In this document: piece after piece, positions 1 through 11,280 of the stretch
Position numbering within the stretch: the stretch's first letter is position 1
How the letters are laid out: each line of letters begins with the position of its first letter
Origin: Perognathus longimembris pacificus
Lineage: Eukaryota; Chordata; Mammalia; Rodentia; Heteromyidae
Assembly (NCBI RefSeq): GCF_023159225.1
Contig: NC_063173.1
Coordinates: 8,842,852-8,906,851 of the forward strand
Direction: 5' to 3'
Length of the DNA stretch: 64,000 nt
Notes under the pieces: model-generated
The model's database searches: none
Told to the model about the DNA's origin: nothing
What the model saw: only the letters and a program-made list of their open reading frames with translations
Translations under genes and position numbers: made by a program

Positions 1-892
1 GTAGGAAGACTTGTTGAGACACCAAACCTCTCTTCTAGAATAGTGATGTGTCTTAGCTCTATGCACAACTCACTGAGAGCATATGGCTTTGTGCAATGAG
101 AATCTTAGGTTGTTTTGTTGTTTGTGACAACACTCACTGCTATAAATTCATCCATTGTTGAGCTCTCTTGGCTGCCCTTAGTGACTTAGCACTGTTACTT
201 GCCTTGGAGTAATGCTGTCCTTTAATGTGTATGCAATTGTGATGCAAAGTTATTATGGGGCGCAGGAGAGGCCCAGAGAGCAACAATCATCACACAAACC
301 TGGGTTTGAAATCTCAAACCTGTTTAGAAATAGCCTAGAATGTAGGATGCATTCAATACTTCAATAGACCTTATATTGTCCATTAAGGACTTGGGTTTCT
401 ATGAACAATCAGTCTTCTTTACAAGTTTGCCGATTGCCTACAGAGTTAGATAGCTGTTTATTAAGATGCAAAAATGAATTTTATATCTCAACCTGAAAAA
501 TAAACCAGCAGCACAAATCTATGTCTTGCCCAGCATATAAACTCCTTGGGAGAAGAGCCACCTTTGGTCTATTTTGTAACTCCAAAGCCTATTACAGGAA
601 ACTCAATAAACCACAGGCTGAATGTCATATATTCCCACATTCAGGTATTTATAGAATTTGTATCATGCATACTTGGATATTCATTCAGTCATCAATCAAG
701 AAATAGTGTGTACAGCTCTGCACTAGATGTCACATGAGACATAGCCTAGCCATCCACACACAAAACATGGCAGAAACAGGCGAATTGCAGAGCGGAGAGG
801 ACCGAAGCCATGGTGGGCCTCAGAAAGTTAGGAAGGCTCTGAGAAAATATATTTGAGGCAGAATGGTATCTTAGCCCATCCAAACTTTTCTA
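1..892. other. unassigned intergenic sequence
   Basis: AT-rich single-copy-looking DNA. The short open frames around 521-737 lie on overlapping frames, have no recognisable domain and look like chance. I see no clear repeat head or tail here. Confidence 0.5.
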
Positions 893-1195
893 ACAAAAAA
901 TACAGAAACTGAGGAATTCATAAACAACAGAAATGTATTTCTTATAGTTCTGGAATCTGGGAAGTCTGAGAAGACGCAACAGCAGAGTTAGGGAAAGAGT
1001 CCCTCCACTGTTCAAAGATGGTGTCTCTTGTCTGTGTCCTCACATAATTAAGGGCAAACAAGCCCCTTCCTTTATAAAGGCATGGATTTCCATTCTAGAA
1101 GCTTCTGTCCTTGTGACCTAGTTATCACTCAAAGGCTTTCCTTCGTAATGCCATCATATTCATGACAAAGTTTCAACCTATATTGGTAGGACACA
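893..1195 (-). mobile_element. MaLR LTR fragment (MST/MLT1-like)
   Basis: Read on the minus strand this resembles the 3' two thirds of a mammalian apparent LTR retrotransposon LTR. The + strand shows the typical order: an 'acagaaatgtatttcttatag' type block, 'ttctggaatctgggaagtc', a 'cctttataaaggcatgg' block, a 'cttgtgacctagttatcac' block, and a closing 'ggacacaaat'. It is old, diverged and probably incomplete. The subfamily is not certain. Confidence 0.6.
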
Positions 1196-1883
1196 AATTT
1201 CCCTGGTTGGTAACTGGTAGCTGATTAAGATTTGCGAGAATGGATGGAGTCTAGCAATAGGCCAGATGAGGTGGAGACTCAGAAGCAGATTTGCAGGAAA
1301 AGATCTAGAGATAGAATGCTGGGCATATACCCAGGTCAGCCACGAGCCTATCCTGAGCTGGGGAGTGTGTGAGCGATGAGAGTGAAAGATAAAACCCTTG
1401 GGAGAAAACATTCATCCATGAAGACAGTTCTGAGGTTTTGTGGTTTTCAACAAGTGGTCCCTTCCCTAGAGAAGGGTGGTTTCCTTTGCCTCTCTCTACA
1501 TGTGAGAGGGAGGAGAGAGGATAGGTTCGACTGAACACATGTTTTATTATCTTCATCCATAAAATACATGCTTCATGATCTTGTTTTCTAAGCTTGAGTT
1601 CTCTCACCCCTAGGCTGAGACGCTGAGCTGAGGTTCTGTGCCTCGGTGTTCACGTGAGTTATGTGGAAAGAATGCCACTTCCAGATGCACATTCCTGGGT
1701 CCTGCTGCATGTTTACAAGCCTCCATGGACGATTCTAGGAAATAAAGGCCTAGAGCAACGTTTCACAAGCTTTTTAAATATGTGAGTGCAATTTTTATAT
1801 CGTTAATTTCTGACTACCTCCACATAGGGGAGATGATTTTTTTTCTGCTAGTTGTTTGGGAAAAAAAATACATAGGAACCATA
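1196..1883. other. unassigned intergenic sequence
   Basis: No repeat or gene recognised. The two minus-strand frames at 1178-1607 overlap each other, have no domain and are read as chance. Confidence 0.5.
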
Positions 1884-2125
1884 TGCCAGTGGCTCATGCC
1901 TGTAATCCTAACTACTCCGGAGGCTGAGATCTGAGGATCTTGGACTGAAGCTAGCCTGGGCAGGAAAGTCCATGAGGCTCTCATTTCTAAAAAAACTACT
2001 CCAAAAAGGAAAAGAAGAAGAAAGAAAAACTGGAAGTGGTGCTGTGGCTCAAGGGGTAGACTGCTGTCCTTAAGCAAAAGAAGCTGAGGGGCAGCACCTA
2101 GGCCCTGAGTTTAAGCCCACAGGAA
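1884..2125 (+). mobile_element. B1-like/ID composite SINE
   Basis: The head reads 'gccagtggctcatgcctgta', then a 'ggaggctgagatctgagg' block as in 7SL-derived SINEs. After an A-rich middle comes a tRNA/ID-like tail ('gctgtggctcaaggggtaga' and 'gccctgagtttaagcccac'). The tail runs straight into an AC repeat. It is moderately diverged. Confidence 0.85.
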
Positions 2126-2191
2126 CACACACACACACACACACACACGCGCGCGCGCACGCACACACACGCGCACACACACACACACGCA
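2126..2191. repeat. (CA)n/(CG)n alternating purine-pyrimidine tract
   Basis: About 65 bp of AC dinucleotides broken by CGCGCG blocks, directly 3' of the SINE tail. The strict purine/pyrimidine alternation with CG steps is the pattern that favours Z-DNA. Confidence 0.95.
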
Positions 2192-3012
2192 GAGAGATAG
2201 TAAAATCAGAGAATAGTAAAATTTGGAGATGAATTTGTAATCTACTCATTAGAGACATGTGTTTTAAAAGAACATTATATGTAACTGTGTAATTTTTTAA
2301 TCTAATATTCACAATCTAGACAATATTTGGCATTTTCCTTATTTGTATATTATAATGTGCAGGACCCAGGTTATCTATTTCACAAGTTGGAAACCATTCA
2401 TGAGCATTATCTATCAATTCTTACCTAGTAATCTCCCATTCTAATCAGAGGCCCGTGGCTAATTGGCTAAGCAATTGTTCTTTTGTTTGTGTCTTAAATG
2501 TAACAAAGAATCCTGGCCCAGAAAGAATCATTGTTGTAAGTGATTCTGGCTCTGTTCCTCACCCCTTCAAAAGTGACACTGCTCCACTGATTTTCAAGAG
2601 GACGGTGGATGAGAGATAGAAAAAAACAGAGAGAGAAGGAAATAACACAGAGAAAGAACAAGAAGGCAATTTGAATCTTGCTTGCCAGTAGAGTTTAAAC
2701 ACAATAGACTTGGGTTATCAGATAGGAGACACTTTTGCCAAGAGGAACTATGGATTCTCCTATGATCGAATCACACATCAGAGGAAATTAGTCCAGTTGG
2801 GACCCAGGCCCAGCACAGGGCAGGGCTGGAGGGGAGCCATATTTCCAGATCTGCTCTGTTAGCTGATAATTCACCATGGCCTGTGTCCATCATGAGGCAC
2901 AGATGGAAAAGAAACATGTGTATAAACTTGATTAAGTCTTTCATCAGACTTGAACTCGGCATGGTGAAGTTGTCAAGTGAATCGCCTATGGACCTCTGTC
3001 CCTGTCCCTGTC
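2192..3012. other. unassigned intergenic sequence
   Basis: No gene or clear repeat recognised. The region is A-rich around 2600-2660. Confidence 0.5.
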
Positions 3013-3036
3013 TCTGTCTGTCTGTCTGTCTGTCTA

Positions 3037-3072
<36 letters not shown>
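3013..3072. repeat. (CTGT)n then (TC)n microsatellite
   Basis: About 45 bp of CTGT units with one CTAT variant pass into a pure TC run. The overlapping open frames here exist only because of the repeat. Confidence 0.95.
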
Positions 3073-3744
3073 ATCTTCATTGGTGTGGAGGAGCATCTGA
3101 GCTCTAACAGCTGCTATGTTTGGCAAAATTACACCAACACTGATTTTGGGGCCTGGGTAGACAACCTGAGAGTGTTCTAGAAATGACTGAGAATGCTTTC
3201 TGTCAGACTGGTCCTCCTAGCTTTAAGAATATGGAGGTTCAGTACTCTAGAGCTTTGGGTGCTACTTGTAAATGCAGTTGCCTTTGTAATGCCTGTGACG
3301 TTCCGGTCACAGACAGGTAAGGTCATGAGCAGGGTTTGGGACCTACTCCTTGGTGGTTGCATTGCTTTGTGTTTCTTTGGATTGTGTTCACTCTAGCAGT
3401 AGCTGGTCTCAAAAGAAAAGCGTTTGTCTCATCCCAGCCACGGAAGCCCCTACAACTCTCATCTCTTCCCACTCACTCAGTCTTATCTATTCCCCTCCAT
3501 GAAGTCCCTGCCCTCTGCAGATGGCTTCTGGTTTCCTGAGTAACAGCTTGTGTTTAGCTTCAGAAACACAGGGAAGACCCTGAGGATTGACTCCCGTGAA
3601 TTCTGCTGGGTTCATAGGCATTTTCCCACTCTCTTTGCCAACCAGGTTCCGCCCAGGTTTTTGATGAGGACAGCTGCAAACTATGCGTTGTGACTGCAGC
3701 ATTCTTCCACCTCTGCCATGGAGAGGTCAGGGAAGCAGGGCAGA
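3073..3744. other. unassigned intergenic sequence
   Basis: No recognisable repeat. Several short frames on both strands overlap without any domain. Confidence 0.45.
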
Positions 3745-3900
3745 ACTGTTGCAGTAATGCAGGCTTTGCGATCCAAAAAACAGAGCTTTGAATTCTGTCT
3801 CAGACCAGCTATGCAGCCTTGCACAGACCCCTTGACCTTTCTGAGCCTTTGTTGCATTATCCATCTCAAGGAATTGGTAATGGTGCCCGACGTAGTTCAT
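3745..3900 (+). mobile_element. MIR (ancient tRNA-derived SINE)
   Basis: MIR core in sense orientation: 'gctttgaattctgtctcaga', then a 'gcacagaccccttgaccttt' block, then 'ctgagcctttgttgcattatc', matching the consensus order of tRNA head, core and CTCTGAGCCTCAGTTT-like segment. Confidence 0.6.
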
Positions 3901-6039
3901 GCCTAGGCAGTAGACCAGTATTAGCTTGAGGGAAGGAAGCTTATGTCAGAGTCTCCATCATAGTCTTGAGTCACACACCTTCAGTCCTGGTACCTCAGGT
4001 GCCATCCTGAGCGCTTGGTTACAAGGACGCAAGGAGCTCATCTCCTATCCTCTCCGGGCTGAGAGTTCAGTCCAAGGACCGCCTGGTCTCCTCCTCGGCA
4101 CAGACCATGTGGATCTCTTACTGATGCTTCAAGAGAGCCCATTCTGGATGCCTCTGACTCGACTCGCCCTGGGAACACAAGATGACCACAGGACATAAAA
4201 CAACAGATGGATGTCGGGTTGGAATGTAAAAATAATACCTCAGCTCAATAGCTGTGGCAAATATTCTTGGAACATTCTTCCTCTGTTCTCAGGGGGTAGA
4301 AGAGGAGTACCCACCCAGTGGTGGGGTGGGAAATGTGCTCTTCATTAGGGAGACAATGGGTGGGGTGGGACCAGCCGCTCCAGCAGCCTAGGACTTAGGG
4401 CTGGTGCTCTTCCCAGGACTGGAAACCAGGCGCCAGAGCCCTGGAGGTGGCTGCTAATTGTCAGCCATGATTATTAAGCCTTTCTTCCATCTATTCCAGT
4501 CAAGGGCATGTTTCTCATTACAGGAATCTTTCCTTGGGCAAGAAGAAGCAACCTCCACAGAGACACCACTATTTCTTGAACTTATGCAGCGGAAAGTAAA
4601 CTAACCATTGTACCCAACAACTCTATGAAACATCCTTAACAAATCTCCATGATGTCCTCCTCTTTTCTCCCTTTTTTTAAACTAACGTCTTACCTAATCA
4701 TTTACTGCAAAAATAGGCAAGTCTATTTCACTCATTGCAGTGGTTAGGGTCCAATAAGGACAGCAGAGGCAGCTTTAAGTATTTAAAAACAGAGAATGGC
4801 ATACCGGAACGTGGCTGGAAGGGATCGGGAGAAGGGAGAAGCTACACAGGAAGTGGTCAAGTGGCCCAGGAGGGAACCGCAGCACGAAGTTGCTGGAGTT
4901 GGAGCTTGAAGGGAGAAAGGGAGGAGCTGGCATCTTCACAGAGGAACGTCTGGTGGACAGATCTACAGGAAGCCAGCACCAAGGAGGAGAAGCAGCCCCT
5001 GACAGAGATTTCACCAGAGGAAGGAACAGAGGACCACCTGGCCTTTCTGTTCTCCACACCCTGTGATGGCTCTCGGGTCACCCCCAGACCACCCCAGAGG
5101 GAAGGCGACTGACAGGAGAGCTGAGCAATGCATCATGGAGCCCCTGGCGTGCAGACTCCTCAGGGGGGAAAGCGTGGCTTTTCTTCAAGAGCCCAGACCT
5201 CACATGACTTCATTTAATTCATGTGTAATTACTTCTTCAAGTAGAAAGTAGTGTTATTCCATTTTTCTGGTGAGGAGACTGGGGGGGTTAGAAAGGTTTG
5301 AAACAAGTTGCTTCTCTACTCATAAAGCTGTTTTGTTATTCTACCTAGTCTTAATGTTCCCCAGTGAACCACTCGCTTCCCTCTGCTCTCCCCACTCCCT
5401 GACAGGAGAGCTAAGTATGCTATATGTTAGCCAGATCTCTCTTTAAAGTAGATAAGATGGTTTTAATTTTTTGAAAACCACAATTAATGGGAAGCACATT
5501 CGTTGCAAAGAGCCAACAACTAAATAGAATGAGCCGAAGGCCTGGCAGAGCTTGGTGGCCAGGCTGCTTTGCAGAATGAGCAAGGGACCTCTGGGGACGG
5601 AGCCATGGCTTGGCAGGATGGACAGAACACCGCCAGTGTTGGCTATGTGTCTGGCTAAGGCTTTCTGAGGGCCTGTGAAGTCATGAGAGCATTTCTGCCG
5701 GTGTTGGGGCCAATAACGTTGCTCTGAAGTTCCCAGAGCTGTGTCAGTGACCAAGAATGGAGAGAGTGGATATGCCAGGTCCCTGCCAAGAGCCTCTTCC
5801 TCCCCAAAGGTTTCTCTGACTCCCAAAGTCAGATCATTTTCTGTGCTCTCACAGGGTTGTGCTATATTCATGATAGCCCTCATATACACTACTAAAAGTT
5901 CTGTTTGCTCATTTACCTGCCTCAGCTCCATTGGAACAAGGCCCTGTATGTTCCTTCTATTTGTACATCATAGATGGTCTATGGGATGGAAATTTGAGGA
6001 ATGAGTGAGGGCCTAGATTGGAAAATAGGGGGGGAGAGG
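3901..6039. other. unassigned intergenic sequence
   Basis: About 2.1 kb without a repeat I can name. Frames at 4735-5112 (+) and 5443-5931 (-, 162 codons) lack domains, good start context or splice structure I can defend. Their residue make-up looks like translated non-coding DNA, so I do not call them genes. Confidence 0.5.
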
Positions 6040-6093
6040 AGGGTGTGTGCACGCACATGCGCATGCACACACACACACACACACACACACACG
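6040..6093. repeat. GT/CA mixed microsatellite
   Basis: Begins as GT/GC steps ('gtgtgtgcacgcacatgcgc') and turns into a (CA)n run. It lies at the tail end of the next SINE. Confidence 0.9.
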
Positions 6094-6322
6094 CAAGTAT
6101 TAGGGTTTGAACTCAGGGCCTACGTGCTGTCCCTCAGCTATTTTGCTCAAGGCTAGTTCTCTACCACTTGAACCATGGCTCCATTTCTGGATTTTTGCTG
6201 GTTTATTGGAGAGAAGAGTCTCTCAGATTTGCCTGTCTAAGATGACTTCAAATCTCAATCCTCAGTTCTCAACCTCTTGAGTAAATTGGATTACAGTGTG
6301 AGCCACTGACATCCAGCCAGGA
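6094..6322 (-). mobile_element. B1-like/ID composite SINE
   Basis: Complement orientation: the ID-like tail comes first ('tttgaactcagggcctacgt', 'ctaccacttgaaccatggct'), then 'ggtttattggagagaagagt' and the head 'gattacagtgtgagccactg'. Nearly full length. Its microsatellite is CA on the + strand, opposite to most minus copies here. Confidence 0.85.
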
Positions 6323-6394
6323 ACCCAGGTATTCTTAAAAGAACAGTATAAGAGGAAAACGTGCAGTCAGGTATCTATAATTGGATTCCAGTAT

Positions 6395-6500
6395 TCCTCT
6401 CACAATGTGCGTAATATTAAATAATCACTTGAAGTTTGGGCTTCAGTTTTCTACTCTATGTAAGTGGGATTCATATTCCCTTCCTTAAAGGCTTACTGTA
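6395..6500 (+). mobile_element. MIR fragment
   Basis: Short stretch with 'gggcttcagttttctactct' followed by 'gtaagtgggattcatattcc', matching the MIR core that follows the tRNA-like head. Heavily diverged. Confidence 0.45.
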
Positions 6501-7022
6501 ACTATTGAAAGAAACAGTATTGCTCAATGACTATTATATCTACTATCCCATGTTATTTTGAAAGAGTGCCAAATCCTAACCACTAGACCACCAAGGAATG
6601 TGTATTCCTTTAAACTTTGAAAAAAAAAATCAACCTAAAATGTTCTTGAATTACCATCAAAATTAAACATTGGGATAGATAAAATCATGATTATGTAGTA
6701 AGGTGATAATATAAATGGAGTCAATTTGGGAAATAGAAATTATATAGGGGTAATTCTAGATGAAAAGGATTTAATGAAGGGGATTAGGGAAAACCAAAAT
6801 TGGTGAAAGATCAGCAAGAATGGCTATTGAGGGCCAAGGGCAGCCTTCAGTCCCCCATAGCTGGAAGGCTAGATCCCTGACAGGGTCCATGTCAGAAAGC
6901 TGCTGCCACCTCCACTATTGTGTTAGCACAGCTGCCTTGGGCCTTCAGTCTGTAATTTTGAGTGGCCAAATCTAGTGTCCAAAACCAGCATAACCAGTGT
7001 AGTTTCTAGAAGTCCAGGAACA
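6501..7022. other. unassigned intergenic sequence
   Basis: AT-rich and featureless apart from a short A run near 6622. No gene or clear repeat. Confidence 0.5.
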
Positions 7023-7205
7023 GTTTTTTTTAATTAAATTTTATTGACAAGGTGTTGTGCAAAGTGGGTACAGTTACACAATAAGGAAGTGAATGTCACA
7101 TTTCCTGTGATATCTTACACCCTCATTTTTCTTTCCCTTCCCTAGATCAGGTAGGCACATATACAATATCTAGTGTACCAAAATCATATACAGTAACCAC
7201 GTAGG
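7023..7205 (-). mobile_element. L1 3' end fragment (old)
   Basis: Resembles the antisense 3' UTR of the L1 family seen at 16.5, 18 and 58 kb: a poly-T start, 'ttttattgacaaggtgttgt', a 'gtgggtacagttacac' block and later 'acaatatctagtgtaccaaa'. It is more diverged than those copies and severely 5' truncated. Confidence 0.6.
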
Positions 7206-7742
7206 GTATGCTGCAGGAAATTTATCTGGATCCAGGAACCGTTTTTAAAGAGCATCTGATCAGGGTCTCATGAAACTGAACTGAAGATGTTGAACAGAGC
7301 TGTACCTCAAGCTGTGTCACCAGTGGGGATGGATCTGCTTCCAAGTTCACGGGGTTGCTGGAAGCATTCAGCATCTCGGAGGCTGACACAGTGGGGGGAT
7401 CTGTGTCTTGCTGGTTATTATCCAGAAACCACCTCAACTCTTTGCCACATTCTACTTGCTGCACAAGTCTACTTGCTCCTTCAAAGACAACAAAAAAAAG
7501 AGAGCACATGCTTGTAAGATGGATGTTACAGTCACATACAGCAAAAAGCAAATAATCCCATCATCTTGATTTGAAGCAAAGCACTGGTCCCATCTACGAC
7601 ACAAGGCAGAGGAGGATTATGAAGAAGGTAGAATGAACATCGATAAAAAAACAATTGGAAATATCAACATTGTCTGCTCTTGCAGCCAATTTTATTAATA
7701 TGATAAGGTAACATTTTTGGAACATGGTATAAGAATCAATGT
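7206..7742. other. unassigned intergenic sequence
   Basis: Nothing recognised. A minus-strand frame of 109 codons at 7222-7551 overlaps two plus-strand frames and has no domain. Confidence 0.45.
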
Positions 7743-7904
7743 TGCAAAATGGTTAAGAACATGGACTTGTAGGTATACCTTCCTGGGTTCAATTCTGATT
7801 TTCTCTTTTAAATCTTCATTTATAATATAATATGCCCTACACTATAAACTGTCTGACATAAAATCAGCACTTAGTGAAGGCTACTTATCATTATTGCTAT
7901 GGGA
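7743..7904 (+). mobile_element. MIR (sense)
   Basis: Carries the MIR head ('aaatggttaagaacatggac', then 'ctgggttcaattctga') and the 3' segment 'tctgacataaaatcagcact' followed by 'tatcattattgct', the usual MIR end. Some core sequence is deleted. Confidence 0.65.
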
Positions 7905-8050
7905 CAAGCAAATTCTAAAGTGTTTTATGATCCATTATCTTACTTTCTCCTCATGAAGTAGTCTTAGAAGTATCTATTGTTAGCTTCTTTATTTACAAGG
8001 TAGGAATTCAGTCTCAGGAAGGTAATGTAAGTTCACATACATTAGCAAAG
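7905..8050 (-). mobile_element. MIR (antisense)
   Basis: Opposite orientation, directly after the previous copy. It has the 'cttactttctcctcatgaag' segment, a 'ttatttacaaggtaggaatt' core and 'gtctcaggaaggtaatgtaa', matching the reverse MIR core. The two copies form a tail-to-tail pair. Confidence 0.55.
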
Positions 8051-9049
8051 TTGGTCATTGATAAAGTTCTTTTGGTCATTAGTTTAAATTGCCTCTTCTT
8101 TCCCTTCTAATTCTCTTGTAAATGGCCATAGTTACTCTTGTTCATCATATTAAGATGGATAATAATAACTCCTTAAAATTATGTACAAATTTATGTTTAT
8201 AAAATGCTTACTTTCTCACTTGAAACTTCCAATAAAATGATGCAATATGTACTAGAGTATTAATTGTGCTATAGAACAAAAGAAAACAAACTGGATGTGT
8301 GGAATTCATAAAGTATGTTAGAAACTGTGGCACATGTGTATTAACACAGGAAGAAATAAAAGGACCAAGAGATATCTAATATTCATGAGGCACCTGTGTA
8401 CCAAATGTAAATGACATATGAATATGCATGAGATCTATGAGTCACTATGTAGTCCAGATATACTCGTTATGCAATCAATGTTCACGAGCCCTTATTTTAA
8501 CCATAAATTGATGATACCTTCTGGTTCTGTGTTCTCGGTACAGGAAGCACAAAAGAAACTCAGAGTTACCCAGCAGGTAAACTGGCAAGCTACAGATGTT
8601 GTCCAGGTACAGCCATCTCGATTACTTTCAAATACAGCAAACGTGAGTTCTTGGCCAGGACACTTTTTATTTATGGGCCCCTTCACTTGTATCTCAGCTT
8701 TGGCCTCATAACCAAACCATTATTGGGAAAGGCTGACCTGGCAGACAAGACATATGAACACCTCGTTCTTGCACTCCGTTAATATGGGCCTTCCTCCTTC
8801 ATCCCGTCCTATTCCAGAGTATTAATACATCCAGGTCTCCCCACTTCTTGATATTCTTTTCCCTGATTTTAGAATCCCTATAATTGAACATTTTAATTTG
8901 GTTAGTGAACCTTTCTGTCCCATAACCTCTGCTAGGAGGTAACAGCTAGTGTGCTAGTGACTTTGCAAACTGACATTAGCAGTAGAGTAAAGAAAGGAGG
9001 TAGGGTAGGACTAAATCTCCTAACATATGATCAAAGTAAGAAATATAAA
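8051..9049. other. unassigned intergenic sequence
   Basis: About 1 kb of AT-rich DNA with no gene or repeat I can identify. Confidence 0.5.
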
Positions 9050-9135
9050 CTGTAGGTGACTTATTTAAGGTCATACACCTAATAAGTGGATTCATTGGAG
9101 ATTTCTCCTACACTAAGCCTAGTTCTTTATATTTT
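9050..9135 (-). mobile_element. MIR fragment
   Basis: Only the antisense core end is visible: 'ggtgacttatttaaggtcat' followed by 'acacctaataagtggatt'. Confidence 0.5.
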
Positions 9136-10339
9136 TTTCTAAACAAGATTTGCATGTCAAACCATATGAGAAACCATTACCAAAGCTTATTGGGTCTGAG
9201 ACACGTTGCTCTGAGTAGTCCCATTCTGGCAGAACAAGCCATCCCTCTAGCAGGGATTAACTTTGACGGAGCCATGCCCCCTTGGCATGCCAAGTTGGGC
9301 CCAGCTTTGTTTCAGATGACATTCACCCTTCATCTGCTTATCAATTCCACAAACACGGGCTCCTTATGGACAAGGCCTCAACCAACAGACTGTTGAATCT
9401 CTCGTGCTGTTAGGAAATAAGGGCAGAAAAGGGGGCTGCTAGAGCTGGAAAGGACTCAGTTGTCTTCACATTCTCCCCAGTGCTGGATTCACTGCCAGAC
9501 AACATCAGCCTCAGAGATTTGGCCAGTGTGTTTGCTCTGGCTCTGTTAGTTGTTGACTTTTGGATCAACTCTACGTTGGCTTGGGTATGAAAGTTGCTTT
9601 TCCTAAATTAATATTTAACTTGAATAAGCACTTTTTTGTCCTTTCCATTCTTTTCCTCCCTACCTTTGAAATCATGTACAAATAAATGTTGTTGGCCAGA
9701 AGGCTTCTCAAGCTGTAGCTAAGATCTTTTGAGAGAGAGAAAGCTCTCTAATCAGAGCAGGGCTGAGACTTCATTCCATCTGTGTCAATTCACCTGTTCT
9801 TCTGGTTAACATTGAAGTGGGGATACTGGGTCTGACTGGGGCCATCTTGGCCATCTGGTGGGTAGGTAATCAAGTTTAACTGGCGCCATCTTATCTTCAT
9901 GGTGGAGGAAAGTGAAGTCCCACCTCCCAGGTGATGGGCACGCCTGAATTCCTAGAGGCAGGGGCGGGGACTTGGATGATAGGTTACTGGACTTGGCAGC
10001 CCTGTGCCTTGAATGGGGGGTGACTCTTGAGTTTCCTGTGACTAAATGGGAACATGTCTGCAAAGCCCTGACATATATCTGGAGTGTGTCCTCCAAGTTC
10101 TCTGTTCATACAGCAGACTTTGCTTCTCTTGAAGAGATGAAGAAATTCTTTCATCCCTCAATCACAGACAGCAGCCTTTATCAGCATCTATCCCAACATC
10201 AACACCAGTGAAATGAATTGAGAACTCTTCAGTCTAAGAGTCTGAATATGGAATCTCCTAACCCTGTGTTGTAAACCCTTGTGTAAACACACAAAGTCAA
10301 AACTCAGGACTTTGGAAGAACGCTAGCATCTTGACTTAG
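9136..10339. other. unassigned intergenic sequence
   Basis: No repeat or gene supported. Frames at 9154-9396, 9806-10096 and 9972-10211 have no domain and overlap on both strands. Confidence 0.45.
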
Positions 10340-10435
10340 AAGAAGTGGAAAAACTAAATTGAGCCTCAGTTGTGTCCCCTGTAGAATGGGACTGTATTAT
10401 TTACCCTTAGAGATGGTCCTCATAAAAGAATGACC
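10340..10435 (+). mobile_element. MIR fragment
   Basis: 'tgagcctcagttgtgtcccc' followed by 'tgtagaatgggactgtatta' matches the MIR core in sense orientation. Head and tail are not clear. Confidence 0.5.
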
Positions 10436-10985
10436 TCCTTGTTGCAAGAGATAGCCCTTAATGAACTTATCCTCTTATTTGGTAGGTCCATTTTGTCTTT
10501 CACGTTCTGGAATTAGAAAAAGCAAAAAATGGAAGAATTTTTGTTGACTACCTCTGGAACTTTGTGTAAGGAGACAACATCTTAGGACAGCAATATCCAT
10601 GTAGCCATCTTCTTCTTGGGAGACAACCTGAGGAGCGCCATCCACATGCGGGAGATGGCATGGGGAAAGGCAGAAAGACCCTGTGCCTTGAGGGCATTGC
10701 TATGCTGCTGAGACAACCAATTCTCTTACTCTTCCTTACATCCACGCTTCTTGGCAATGGACATATTTTACCCTAGCCCCTAAATCTCTTTCTATTGGTG
10801 TTCTGTTTTGAAACCCAAAATACTCCAATTATGATTTTCCACACTTCATGTATTAATAAAATTCAGGACCAGAAAGTTAGTTGGACCTATGAGAAGAAAT
10901 GACAAGTTTATAGAAAGCCTCATAGTTCCCAGTGTTTCTTGCAATCCTGGAGTCCTAAGACCATTCCTGTGAAGCCAAACTGCCA

Positions 10986-10988
<3 letters not shown>
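10436..10988. other. unassigned intergenic sequence
   Basis: No gene or repeat recognised. Confidence 0.45.
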
Positions 10989-11027
<39 letters not shown>

Positions 11028-11055
11028 TGTGTGTGTGTACGTGTATGTGTGTGTG
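10989..11055. repeat. (GT)n microsatellite
   Basis: About 65 bp of GT dinucleotides with few interruptions, fused to the tail of the following minus-strand SINE. Confidence 0.95.
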
Positions 11056-11280
11056 TCCTGGGGCTTGAACTCAGGGACTGGGCATTGTCCTTGAGCTCTT
11101 TTACTCAAGGCTAGTGTTCTGCAACTTGAGAAACAGCGTCATTTCTGGCTTTCTGGGAGTTAATCGGAGATAAGTGTCTCATGAACTTTCCTACCTGGAA
11201 TGGCTGTGAAGTATGCACATCAGATCTTAGCCTCCTGAGTAGCTAGAATTACAGGCATGAGTCAGTGATGCCTGGCTATA
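11056..11280 (-). mobile_element. B1-like/ID composite SINE
   Basis: Tail first ('ggggcttgaactcagggact'), then a box-like 'ctcaaggctagtgttctgc', the middle 'gagttaatcggagataagtg', and the head 'gattacaggcatgagtcagtg' without its final bases. Near full length. Confidence 0.85.

Noticed and set aside
5443..5931. 162-codon minus frame as a possible gene
   Set aside because: No recognisable family, poor start context and neighbouring frames on the other strand. Length alone is possible by chance in a 64-kb window.
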